From Dipteris shenzhenensis (Eukaryota; Polypodiophyta; Polypodiopsida; Gleicheniales): DNA of 64,000 bases. Positions 11,208 to 21,790 of the stretch are shown piece after piece. The notes under the pieces are model-generated. The model ran no database searches and was not told the DNA's origin. It saw only the letters and a list, made by a program, of their open reading frames with translations. Within the stretch, counting starts at the first letter, position 1, and each line of letters begins with the position of its first letter. Where the stretch lies: the NCBI GenBank assembly GCA_047967505.1, contig CM106540.1, one strand, 5' to 3'. A program made the position numbers and the translations under genes.

Positions 11208-13241
11208 AATAAACTTCACGCACCTCTTCACTTCCTGCTGCTTTCGAACTGACTGACAAAGATATTTATCATTGAGAATGGGAATTAGAAAGAATCTTTT
11301 ATGCCAAGATACCACACCATACTTTCCTCCCTCAGATGGTAACATCCCAAGTGATGTTGTAATCAAGCATAGGGAGAAGGAAAGGATCAGCAGAGGCCAT
11401 AATCTCAGCGAGCCGGTCTGTGCCAAAGAGAAGAGCGATACGTTGTTGAAAGAAGATCTTGCAGCTCAACATGACATGAACTGATATATATCGAGGAGTT
11501 TGAAGGGGCTGATTGGGTCGGATGGGTAGATTCCGAGGAAACATTGCACCTCCTTCATAGACACCCTTATACTTAGCTCAAAACACTCTATAAACTATCA
11601 TTAGACACAGAGGCCTATAACTTTCAGTAGAGACATGATATTAGAGATTCAATCACAAAAAAGATGCGCCTTGAGATGGGCTTCACGCTGATATAAGTTT
11701 CATTGAAAACAGACAGACGGTTGAAGAGATATCGACAGTTTACTGGAAGGGGGTAAAAACTATCATGAAAACAGATTGTCAGACACAGAGACTCATAACA
11801 TTTTGCAGCAGTATTTGATTCAAGATCTAAGCACCTAGAGACATGCTCCTTAAAAAGAGCTTCGTACTGATATATGTTTCATAAGAAACAGAGAAGCGGC
11901 CAAAAAGTTATGGACAGTTTACTAGACGGGGGTAAAAACTATCATGAAAACAGACTATCAGACACAGAGAATCATAACTTTTTGCAGTAGTATCTGATTC
12001 AAGATCTGATCACATAAAACATGTGCCTTAAAGAGAGCTTCGCGTTGATATAAATTTCATTACAATCGGACTATCGAGAGCAGAAAGTTATGAGCAGAAC
12101 ACTAAGAGGGGGTCAAACTGTCATGAAAACTGCCCTCCACCCAGGCTAATTTCGCCTGAGCAAGATGCTCCCTCAAGACTCCACCTTCATCAACGATCCA
12201 CCCCTCATGGATTTTGCCTAGAAGAGGGTAAGCAGTTTGCATGGTGGCTCGGGAAACAGATGGACCATGTGTGCACAGTGAGGAGCCGAATAGAAAGAAC
12301 TTTTAAGGCTTTGAAAGAAAGAAAAGGGAAGAGACACTCAAGAGAGAGAGAACCTGAAGTGACCTTCGTTACAAATAGAGTGAGAATCCACTCCAACACT
12401 ACAAACACAAGGGAGAAGAAGAGGTTTCATACATACAAGAGGGAGCGGAAGCTCCAAGACTACTCATAGAGAGAGAATAAACTAGAGAAAGATGGACTCA
12501 AGAGTCTACATAAGAGAATATCTACAAGAGGGAGAGAAGGCTCATGGAAGAGGCTTGGGGAGACTAGAGCTACAGCAACATGAGGCCTAATGGTGGAAGA
12601 GATTGATGAACAAGGGAGAGGAGGGCTCCTTTTATAGAGATTTTGTTACCCTCCTTCACCCATTTACAATTGCTGCCTGTAGATTCCTTTCCCCATCAAT
12701 CACATAAGCACGTATGTCACCATCCATGTCCTTTTTGGCTACTCTTGCCATGTGTCCCATCACAATATGCTCAAGGCTCTTAAAATATTGAGAAAGTCAA
12801 GAGTCTCCTCACATGGAGCCCATAGGGACCCTCTCTTTTTCGCATGTCCACATCCTCCTTATTCCACATAGGAGTTCTAGAAGGATTCCTCTTCACACTC
12901 CTCCACATGCCTTCCACACGCTTGGCATGTGGCCTCTCTTATATTATTGGAACACATGGACATGAGCCCACCTCTTTATATGACTCACTCTTCCTATTTT
13001 CTAAAAAAACTCCATAATATCCCATACACAAATAACTCTCACCCCATACCAAGGTATTTATAATTCATACCTATGGTATTTACAATGAGCCATTCCACTC
13101 ATCCTCTCCATCCCATACTATATCATAGAAAATAGAAATAAGTGAGAGCCGCTAGGCTATCACTTAATACTCAAACTCTTATCAAACATCGAGAAAAACA
13201 ATACCAATGCCAAATTAAAAATATCAATTTTTGGTGTCATA
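11208..13241 (-). mobile_element. Gypsy-family LTR, reverse, right arm of palindrome
   Basis: Read on the reverse strand it begins TATGACACC at 13241, the family start TGTGACGCC with two changes. It runs to a point about 16 bases short of the family end. The sequence just 5' of it on the reverse strand (13242-13323) is the end of the element's internal region with a polypurine tract. This LTR is therefore the 3' LTR of a reverse-oriented copy of which almost everything else is missing. Confidence 0.8.
12629..12636 (-). promoter_or_regulatory. LTR TATA box, reverse arm
   Basis: This is the reverse-strand TATAAAAG equivalent to the one at 9748. It drives toward the palindrome centre, so it is convergent with the promoter of the forward arm. 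Confidence 0.6.
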
Positions 13242-13323
13242 GATTTCCCCCCCTGTAGATCCTCTCTAGTACAAAGAGGGTCTGTTGGCCCTCAAGGTGG
13301 TCGAGCATAGAAGAATTTAAGGC
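13242..13323 (-). mobile_element. Reverse-oriented 3' internal remnant with polypurine tract
   Basis: The reverse complement matches the segment before the 3' LTR of the second element (29808-29887): a short tail, a decayed CCTCTCTG hairpin, then a G-rich polypurine tract (CAGGGGGGGAAATC, 13242-13256). The match ends around AAGGC at 13319-13323. There forward-oriented gag sequence begins with a few shared bases, so the junction looks like a microhomology join. Confidence 0.75.
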
Positions 13324-14236
13324 CTCGAGATAGGAGTGGGGTCACTTGCTATGAATGTAATAAAAAAGGTCACCTAGATTGAGAAAGAAAGAAGAAAAAC
13401 AAGTATCCTTGTTAGAGGCTTCTTCAGGGGATGAGGAAAGAGAGGTAATGATGGCTAAACGGGGGCATGGTAAAGCAAAAGAAGAAGAAGAAAGCAAGGA
13501 AGAAGTAGATGAGGAACATCAAGAAGAGGAACACCGTAGTAAGAAAAAGAAGGCATCTACAAGGAGAATTAGCCAGTTAGACTTTCCTTTAGGACAAGGA
13601 ATTGGAAGCTATGACTTGTTGTCCGACCTTAAAGAAAAGGAAGCTCATATCACCTTTGGTCAATTACTTGCTTTGTCTCCAAAACTACGGAAGGAATGGG
13701 GAAAACTAGCAAGCACAAGAGTGTCAAAGAAGAAAAAGAAGAAAAGTGCCATTCTAAATGTTCAAAAGGTAGATATAGATGTTGGTGATGATGTACCTAT
13801 GGTTGATGTGATCATTGATGGTCAAGTGATTTCTAATGTGTACATTGATGGAGGTGCATCGATTAATGTCATGAGTGAGAAGACCATGATAGATGCTGAT
13901 TTAAAATACTCTAGTACTACCTCTCCTTATCGCATCAAATTGGTTGACAACACTAGGGTTAAGACCTTGGGAGTTGTGAAGAATCTAGAAGTGGATGTAT
14001 GTGGAATTTCTGTGCCGACTACTTTTCAGGTGATCCCTACCAAGCCAAATGCACGTGCCTATCCATTGATTTTGGGAAGGCCTTGGCTATGCAAGGTGAA
14101 GGCTGTTCAAAAGTGGAATACTGGAGAATTGATTTTGCAGGGAAATGATAAGAAGGTGCGCTACAACATCAGAAGCCGCAAAAAGGAAGTTGTCAAGGAG
14201 GAGTCTTCAACATCAGAGAGTTCAAGCCTGACTTAA
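13324..14236 (+). pseudogene. Gypsy gag C-terminus and protease fragment
   Basis: The segment opens inside Gag at a zinc-knuckle remnant (CYECNKKGHL) with an in-frame stop just after it, then an open frame of 285 codons (13379-14236). The frame starts with a highly charged Lys/Glu-rich linker (about residues 1-60). The aspartic protease follows, with the active-site region NVYIDGGASINVMS near residue 157 and the flap-side ILGRPWL near residue 228. That protease form is typical of plant Tat/Athila-type Gypsy elements. The N-terminal Gag is missing because of the inversion junction at 13323. The frame ends in a stop after an acidic Ser-rich stretch. It is closely similar to 28765-29640 in the second element. 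Confidence 0.85.
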
Positions 14237-15464
14237 CCGATGAAGAAGAAGAGACAGGGTGTAGCTCCGAGGAGTCCAACTCAGAGGGTGAGGTGGAAGG
14301 AGTGGCCTTTGGTCTTTGTCTTGGTGCTGATCGGGATGAGTCAAGAAGGAACAAGGTGGTGGTGCAAGAAGATCCTGTAGAGACACTTCATGTGGAGGAT
14401 GTGGAGCACACTAAACGACGCCAACGCAATGAAGAGCTTCTTGGTGATTCTCTATGAGGTAGTGAGAAGCTCCAGTACTTGGATATGCTAGATAATTTTC
14501 CATGTCTCTTTGCAACAAGCTATTCACAGGTTCGACCAGTCTCTCTTGTGGAGCACAAGATTGAGTTGAAGCCAGAAAGCAAGCCAATCGTGCAACGCTT
14601 AAGGCGATTGGGGGTGATCCAAGCTGAGGCACTAAAGAAAGAGGTAACACAACTACTTGAGGTGGGATTCATCTTTCCTGTTGATGATTCAGAATGAACG
14701 AAATAAGTGGCGAGTTTGTGTGGACTTTTGTCCTTTGAATGCATGCACTAAGAGGGATCATTTTCCTTTGCCATTCCAAGATGAAATACTAGACCAAGTA
14801 GCAGGGCATGAGATGTATTCTGTATGTGATGGGTATTCTGGGTACTTTCAAATTCGTATTCGGGAGGAAGATCAAAAGAAAACATCAGTTGTCACACCTT
14901 GGGGAGTTTTTGCTTACAGAGTGATGCCTTTTGGGTTGACCAATGCACCAGCTACATTTCAAAGGTTCATGAGTCAAGTCCTGGAGCCTTACTTGGGAAA
15001 GTTCATACGGGTGTTTTTGGATTATTTTTGCATTTATTCTCGGTGCATAGATACATGGAGAAGTTACAGATGGCCTTAGCTGAAGCAAAAGTGTGTCTAA
15101 ATCCTAGCAAGTGTCATTTGGCTCAAATAAAAGTAGTCTTGTTGGGGCATATTGTGTCTCAAGAAGGCCTGCAAATGGATCCTCACAAGGTTCAAGCAAT
15201 CATGGCATTGCCAAGTCCTGAGAATGTCACTGGTGTTCACAGAATTCTAGGAAAGAGCAAGTATTATCAACGCTTTTGTGATGATTTCACAGAGATAGTA
15301 CATCCCATGAACTTGTTGACAAGAAAAGGACTTTCTTTCCAATGGGGTGTGGAGCAACAAGAGTCTTTCCAGCAACTTTAGGAGGCCATGAGTAAGGGCC
15401 CAATATTGAAGCCCCCTGATTGGTCTCAAGACTTTTATGTAAATCCAAGTGTATCTTTGCATTG
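14237..15464 (+). pseudogene. Gypsy reverse transcriptase, broken
   Basis: Three overlapping frames (14479-14697, 14657-15079, 14899-15381) make up a Ty3/Gypsy reverse transcriptase. Landmarks are KWRVCVDFCPLNACTKRDHFPLP, DGYSGYFQI (first catalytic Asp region), MPFGLTNAPATFQRFM and FLDYFCIYS. The last should contain the catalytic pair DD but reads DY, so the active site is lost. Frameshifts near 14695 and 15000-15080 and stops at about 14456, 15379 and 15464 confirm a dead copy. The C-terminal thumb and connection (GHIVSQEGLQMDPHKVQAI) is still readable. Confidence 0.9.
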
Positions 15465-15477
15465 AGTTGGTGTTGTA

Positions 15478-16176
15478 TTGCTACAAAAACGAGAGGCAGG
15501 TAGAATGCAACCCATCTATTATGCTAGCCGACAGCTTACAGATGTGGAAACAAGGTATGAAGAAATGGAGCAGCAAGCTCTCTCTTTGGTGTTTTCTGTC
15601 AGAAAGTTTCGCTCCTATTTATTACCTCGACCATTTTTCTTCCTTACCTCTCAGTCTGTATTAGCATATCTAGTTCGCAAGCCTAATCCTGGGGGGAGAT
15701 TTGCAAAATGGTTGTCAGAGCTTCAAGAGTTCTCTTTCTCTTTTGTCACTGAAAATACCACTAGGTCCACTATGGCAGATTTGCTCACAGGACGGGAGGA
15801 TCTAGGAGAAGAAAAGAAATGTAAGGAGAACATTAAAGATGAAAGGGATACACCACCAACAGCTTTTGTTTTGTATTTTGATGGGGCTTTTAGTCCTTCA
15901 TGCCAACAAGGAGCCGGGGGGATAGTCTTGATGAATCCTGAAGGTCAAGGGGTATGGGCAAGAGGACAAGAGCTTCCAGGTATCACAACTAACAATGCAG
16001 CTAAGTATAATGCTTTGATTCTTGGTTTGGAGGGTTGTCTTCAAAGTCAAGTTAAAGAATTGGAAGTAAGAGGAGATTCTCAGCTTATTATAAAGCAAAT
16101 GCAAGGGCATTACAAGACAAGAAGTCCTCATTTGAAGGAGCTTAATCAAAAGGTTATGGCACTATGTAGTCAGTAA
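15478..16176 (+). pseudogene. Gypsy double RNase H region
   Basis: A 232-codon frame holds two RNase H-like units. The first, about residues 1-110, is the usual connection-type domain after RT (IYYASRQLTDVETRYEEMEQQ, then RSTMADLLTGR). The second begins near residue 125 with VLYFDGAFSPSCQQGAGGI, then NNAAKYNALILGLEGCL and VRGDSQLIIKQMQG, which carry the D-E-D pattern of an archaeal-type RNase H. A second RNase H of this kind is characteristic of the Tat lineage of plant Gypsy elements, so it sets the family. The frame stops at 16176, inside the domain end; the following ~180 bases read only in broken frames. Confidence 0.85.
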
Positions 16177-16360
16177 GTTTGTTAATATAAACAAAAAAGA
16201 AAATCAAAGGGCAGATGAGTTAGCTACTCAAGCCATTGTAGTACAAGACCGGGGGGTGGTTTCTTTGGTAGGCACTGGATGGCTAGAACTGCAAGATGTT
16301 CAGCAATATGTGGAAGAAGGCATGTTTCCTCGAGGGTTAACTCCACAATAGAAGCAAAGA

Positions 16361-17509
16361 TTGGTAAGGAAGGCTTGTCCCTATACTATTGTTGATGACA
16401 TTCTTTATAAATTGGGAAAAGATAAGGTGCTCCGTTGGGTGGTCCATCCCATGGAGACTAGGAGAATCCTAGAAATGTGTCATGAATGCTCTGGTCATTT
16501 TGCTTCAGCAAGCACAGCTAGGAGAATTCTTAATGCAGGATACCTTTGGCCACGCCTCCATAAGGATGTATATGAATGGTATCGAAGTTGTAAAGTATGC
16601 CAAAAGTTTGGAAGGCGACAGTTGATTCTTGAAGCCTATTCCAGCATATGGACCATTTGAGAGGTGGGGGTTGGACTTTGTGGGACCACTCCCTCGCTCA
16701 TCTCAAGGCAAGCATTATTTATTGGTGGCCACAGATTATGTGACTCGATGGGCAGAGGCCGAGGCCACAGTCAATAGCAAGGCAAGCACAGTTGCAAAAT
16801 TTCTCTTTGATCAAATTTGTTCACGCTTTGGTTGTCCTTTGGAAATTCTCACTGATGGAGGAACCTCTTTTAGAAATGAACTAATTGAAGATGTGGTGCA
16901 TAAGCTAAAGATAAATCATAGCATGTCCAGGCCATACTATCCCCAATGTAATGGCTTGGTTGAGAAAACAAATGGATTGTTGTGCAATTCAATGGGAAAG
17001 CTTGTTGACATGAAGAAAAGGCATTGGGATAGGCACTTGGCAGAAGTTTTATGGGCTTACAAAACCACACACGAATAGCTATTGGGTTTACACCATTCCA
17101 ACTAGTGTATGGAATAGAAGCCATTTTACCCATTGAATTGGAGGTACATAGTCTTTGCATAGCTGTTGCAAGAATAGAAGGGCAAGAAGATGCCTATGCT
17201 CAACGCTTGGTACAGCTAGAGGCCTTGGATGAATGCAGATTACAGGCCTTACAAAACTTGGAATCTTCTCAAAAAAGGCGCAAGGCCCGTTTTGACACCA
17301 AATTATGCAAGAAGAAAGATATTGTAGAAGGAGATTTGGTAATGAGATTTGATAGCCATTTGGACAAGCGGCTAGACAAAAAGTTTATCGATCGATGGGA
17401 GGGACCATATCGAGTCAAAAAGAAGTTCACAAATGGAACCTATCAGCTTGAGGATGTTGATGGCATGGTGATACCTAGACGCAGACAAGGCATAAACCCA
17501 CTGAACTAA
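16361..17509 (+). pseudogene. Gypsy integrase, broken
   Basis: Three frames give the integrase. 16361-16660 holds the HHCC zinc domain (HECSGHFAS..CKVCQKFG). 16629-17078 holds the core, starting FERWGLDFVGPLPRSS, then LTDGGTSF with the second Asp and NGLVEKTNG with the catalytic Glu. 17051-17509 holds the C-terminal region, with FDSHLDKRLDKKFIDRWEGPYRV like the GPY/F module. Frameshifts lie near 16640 and 17070. The element's end is lost: similarity to the second element stops at about 17483, and the tail after GMVIPRRR reads into the tandem array. Confidence 0.9.
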
Positions 17510-19560
17510 AGAAGCACAAAGAATGGCATTCACATAGGCACAAACAATAACATAGACATATAGAAACACCAATACAAACATAGGCATAGACTATAGAAAC
17601 ACCAATAGAAACATAGGCATAGACTATAGCATAAATAGCATAGAAGCATGTAGAAACATAGGCTTGCATAAACATAGGCATTCATCAATGGCAAAGAAGG
17701 CATCCATAAACATTTAAAGAGTAGATTCATAAAGCATAAAGCATAAAATTGCATTTAGAATTAGGCATATAGGCATTCACATAAGCATATAGACATATAG
17801 AAGCATAGACTAAAGAAGCATAGGCAAATAGGCATTCACATTAAGCATAGAAATAGGCATTCACATAAAGCATAAACTTAATAGGCATAGAGGCATAGAC
17901 TAAACAAGCATAGACTAATAGGCATATAGACATAGAAGCATAGACTAAAGAAGCATAGACTAATAGGCATTCACATAAAGCATAAACTTTATAGGCATTC
18001 ACATAAAGCATAGAAATAGGCATTAAGCATAAAGAAGGCATCCATAAACATTTAAAGAGTACATCCATAAAGCATAAAGCATAAAACATGCATATAGAAT
18101 TAGGCATATAGGCATTCACATAGGCATATAGACATATAGAAGCATAGACATAGGCATACATAAACATAGATGCATAGACATAGACATTCACATAAAGCAT
18201 AGAAATAGGCATTAAAGCATAAACTTAATAGGCATAGAGGCATAGACTAAACAAGCATAGACTAATAGGCATATAGACATAGAAGCATAGACTAAAGAAG
18301 CATAGACTCATAGGCATTCACATAGGCATATAGACATATAGAAGCATAGACTAAAGAAGCATAGGCAAATAGGCATTCACATAAAGCATATAGATAGGCA
18401 TTCACATAAAGCATAAACTTAATAGGCATTCACATAAAGCATAGAAATAGGCATTAAGCATAAAGAAGGCATCCATAAACATTTAAAGAGTACATCCATA
18501 AAGCATAAAGCATAGAACATGCATATAGAATTAGGCATATAGGCATTCACATAGGCATATACACATATAGAAGCATAGACATAGGCATACATAAACATAG
18601 ATGCATAGACATAGACATTCACATAAAGCATTCATTAAATAGGCATAGAAGCATAGACTAAAGAAGCATAGGCAAATAGGCATTCACATAAAGCATAGAA
18701 ATAGGCATTCACATAAAGCATAAACTTAATAGGCATGCACATAAAGCATGTAGAGACATAAGCAAGCGTAGACTAGTGCATATAGAAACATAGGCAAGCA
18801 TAGGCAAGTGTAGAAGTATAGGCATAGGCACACATAGAAGCATAAGGCTAAATGAGACCCCATCATTTAGCCTTATGCTTCTATGCGTAACAATGGCATT
18901 CGCGTAGGTATATAGACTAGAGAAGCATAGACATATAGAAACATAAACTAAAGAAGCATAGGCATATATGGAAGCATATAGATATGGATATAGATATGGA
19001 GGCATATAGATCTATATAGAACATAAAGCATAAATATCATAGAAGCATAAAGATATAGAACCATATAGAAACATGCGCAAACATAAACATATTATCTATA
19101 TAGAAGCATAAAGAAGCGTAGGCATATAGAAATGTAGACATATAGAAGCATAAAGAAGTGTAGGCATATAGAAACGTATAGAAGCATATAGAAGGACATA
19201 TATAAACGTATAGAAACATAAAGAAGCGTAGGCATATAGGCATATAGAGCCATTTAGGAATTTACATAGGCATATAGACATATAGAAGCAGGCATTCATA
19301 AACACTCTAGACATACACTTAAAGAATAGGCATATTGCATATAGAAGCATAGACTAAAGACATAGGCATACATTAACTTAAAGAATAGACTAAAGTTGCA
19401 TATAGAAGCATAGACATAAGCATACTTAAACTTAAAGAATAGGCATACGTTACCTCATAGAAGCATATAGATATAGAAGCATAAAGATATAGGCATACAT
19501 TACCTCATAGAAGCATATAGATATGGAAGCATAAAGATATAGGCATACGTATATTGCATT
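17510..19560. repeat. ~2 kb tandem array of short GGCATA-type units
   Basis: The array is built from variants of ATAGGCATA, GAAGCATAG and CATTCACATAAAGCATA of about 9-17 bases, interspersed with longer shared blocks. A block with CCATAAACATTTAAAGAGTA recurs at about 17706, 18044 and 18475, giving a higher-order spacing of roughly 340-430 bases. Units become more varied, with more ATATAGA, after 18750. Reverse-strand open frames (for example 17841-18212) are pure low-complexity Tyr/Ala/Met repeats produced by the array and are not genes. It starts exactly where the Gypsy pol similarity ends. Confidence 0.85.
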
Positions 19561-20170
19561 GCAAGTATGGGATGTAGGACGCATGAGGCTCGAGCAGCTA
19601 CGCTAGGCCCAATTAGGGATGTGTAGTACAGCAACAGATCGAATTAATTAAGCAACTTACCAGCAAATATTGCACGTGCTACGTCATACGTCATCGTCGG
19701 GCCGGATGCAGTACTGCAGGCAACAGCAAAGTAGATTGCTGTCTTTGAAAGCCCGCTTGCCCAAGTGCACGATGGCATGACCCTCTGTGTGCTCTCTGCT
19801 GCAAGTCACGCACCGTCACCAGCTAGCTACAGACCTTCAGCAACCTTGAACCGCACGACAATTATGCGCAGGACAACGTCGACAGAGTAGTACCTTCGAC
19901 ATGACCCGAGCTGCGAAGCAGTACCTTCGCCACGACCCAAGCTACGAGTTGTCTGCACGAATTCGAATTGAATCTCTGCACGAAATATATCAATATTCTA
20001 TCATGAATGGTAGGGCACTGCGAAACTCGAGTTCCAGGCTATGGGACAAGTAACGTGAGCAAGCTGGTGTGTATACTAATGCACGAGAGCAGAGAGTAGA
20101 AAGCATTGAGAAGCTCGAGGCAAGTCGACAGTTCCGTTAGGTAGAGCCGTTCGAGGCTAGGGTAGCAGAG
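19561..20170. other. GC-richer unique stretch after the array
   Basis: No gene is recognised. The stretch is clearly richer in G and C than its surroundings and contains a small repeat around AGTACCTTCG.CA.GACCC at about 19889 and 19920. It may be a leftover piece of a transposable element. Confidence 0.35.
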
Positions 20171-20176
20171 GAAAAA

Positions 20177-20202
20177 TTTTGGGGGGATTTTTCCCCCCAA
20201 AA
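20177..20202. repeat. Hairpin: TTTTGGGGGG / CCCCCCAAAA
   Basis: This is a perfect 10-base stem with a 6-base ATTTTT loop. It could resemble a polypurine tract or a terminal inverted structure, but no flanking LTR is seen. Confidence 0.6.
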
Positions 20203-20324
20203 TGCATTTTGGTGCCTTCCCCCCTTTGCCCTTTACCCCTTTAACCCTTCCCCTTCCATACTAACTAACTAACATAGTAAAACCAACAAAATCAATAAAC
20301 CTTGTGTCCCTATAACTTAAACAC

Positions 20325-20420
20325 TTAATTAACTTAATATTAACCTTAAACACTTAATTACCTTAATATTAACCTTCAACACTTAATTAACCTTAATATT
20401 AATCTTTTTAACTTAATTAA
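20325..20420. repeat. ~33 bp minisatellite
   Basis: The unit AACACTTAATTAACCTTAAT plus ATTAACCTT is repeated about three times with small changes. It is AT-rich and non-coding. Confidence 0.6.
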
Positions 20421-21060
20421 GGTTAACACTTTCAATTCACCATAGCACTTACACCTCATAATCCTAAAATTTACATTAACTTATTAAAATTTTCAGTATG
20501 ACGATATTCGAGGTAACGGGAGGTGGGAGATATTCAAGGTGGAAGGTACAATGGTATATAGCAGCAGGCTACCTGCTAGGGCAACAGAGGTTGGAGAGGC
20601 AAAAGTACAGGGCATAAGAAAGATAGTCTTCCATAACTCCATTTGTGATTCAATCCTCTGTTAGATAGTCTCTTTGTCTTTTGGGTGATTGGGCAATTGT
20701 GCAAATTGTGCAAAGCAAAGTGTACTAGAAAGATAGAGTGAATATTTACTAGAAAGAAAGTGCAACAAATGACAAGTCCACTTAGAGAAATATTGGTTCT
20801 AAAAGGTGAGGGACTCAAAATCCTAAATATACTATCGTGAAATTGAATTAGGTAGAAGGTACTACCCACCTCCTTTACAACAATAAAGGGCTTTGACATT
20901 CACATGTTTACTGTCATGCCTTCTCCATTTGGCTCTAACATCCCACCACCTCTTCCTTGGATTTTGTGCTCCTTTCCATGCTACACCTTAACTATTCTTG
21001 AAAGGGGCTCTACAAGGTGATATTCATGCAACTCTCCAACTATAGCATGCATCCACCATA
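20421..21060. other. Stretch without recognised gene
   Basis: A 107-codon reverse-strand frame (20899-20576) has no recognisable domain and is uncertain as a gene. Nothing else stands out. Confidence 0.4.
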
Positions 21061-21062
21061 GT

Positions 21063-21292
21063 GTGATCATTTGATAAGTTCATGCAGGACTTACCTTAGG
21101 GTCAACGATCGATACACACAAATTTCCCGTGCATAGACCCACCAAAATGTGGGATCATTTGATAAGTTCATGTAATATCTAGCTTCCTTGTATCCACCAT
21201 AGTGGGATCATTTGATAAGTCCATGCAAGACATTCCTTAGCGTCAACAATCCATACACCCATAGTTGGATCATTTGATAGGTTTATGCATTC
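21063..21292 (+). repeat. Four spaced copies of GATCATTTGATAAGTTCATG
   Basis: Copies with small changes lie near 21065, 21153, 21206 and 21268. Two of them carry the further shared text GACTTACCTTAGGGTCAACGA or its variant and CATACAC. This is a small diverged tandem repeat. Confidence 0.65.
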
Positions 21293-21478
21293 ACAAAACA
21301 TGACAAAGTATCTCAAAGTGGCATTACAAGTTTCAATGTAGTGCCACAACATACTGAGCAAGAGCATCTCATTATGCGCTTGCCCAAGCTGCTTACAACC
21401 CTATGAGATGAACAATAAGTTCAACTAATCAATGTGATACATCCTCATCATGTGTCTGTCAAAGCAATCTTCATGTTA

Positions 21479-21790
21479 TGGCACATCCCTAGCTGCGAGT
21501 AGCATATTGTGAAAAATGCAACATGCCACTATCCTTGCGACCAACTTGGGCTTTGGGTTTAGGGACTTCTAATTATTGAGGTACTTCCACTCAACAAAAT
21601 GCATGCTCCACAACATTGCAGGTGGAGGATAGATAAAAGTTGAACTTGCATTGTAGGTTCATGCAAGGGGTCTCATTTAGCCTAATGAACCATGGCGTAA
21701 GTGCATAAACACCATCTCCAAGGATGTCATACTCTCGAATGCAAAAAGCACCATCAACAAAAGCAAAACTTTGTAGGGATATGAAAACTA
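21479..21790 (-). pseudogene. PIF/Harbinger-type transposase relic
   Basis: Reverse-strand translation reads FVDGAFCIREYDILGDGVYAL then TPWFI, and about 30 residues later NVVEHAF. This is the DDE_Tnp_4 pattern: the Asp of the GD.aYp.l motif and the Glu of the vE.aF motif. After a broken stretch with stops, a second frame reads LVARIVACCIFHNMLLAARDVP, matching the conserved CC.LHN end of these transposases. The first catalytic Asp and the N-terminus were not found, and a frameshift plus stops separate the two parts. It is a decayed DNA-transposon copy. No terminal inverted repeats or TAA target duplication could be identified by eye. Confidence 0.7.

Larger units (their letters stand above)
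9138..13241. repeat. ~4.1 kb near-perfect inverted repeat (two LTRs tail to tail)
   Basis: The forward LTR (9138-11176) and a reverse LTR (11208-13241) face each other across a 31-base loop centred near 11192. Wherever I compared the arms base by base they were nearly identical: the ends, the TATA region and the 70-codon frame differ only at scattered positions. The loop holds the last bases of the forward LTR plus about 15 bases of internal sequence ending GGCGGAG. The inverted arm lacks the last ~16 bases of its own LTR. The two TATA boxes point toward each other, so either promoter would transcribe through the whole palindrome. Confidence 0.9.

Noticed and set aside
17841-19350. Reverse-strand open frames rich in Tyr, Ala and Met
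   Set aside because: They are translations of the tandem GGCATA-type array; sequence simplicity, not coding, keeps them open.
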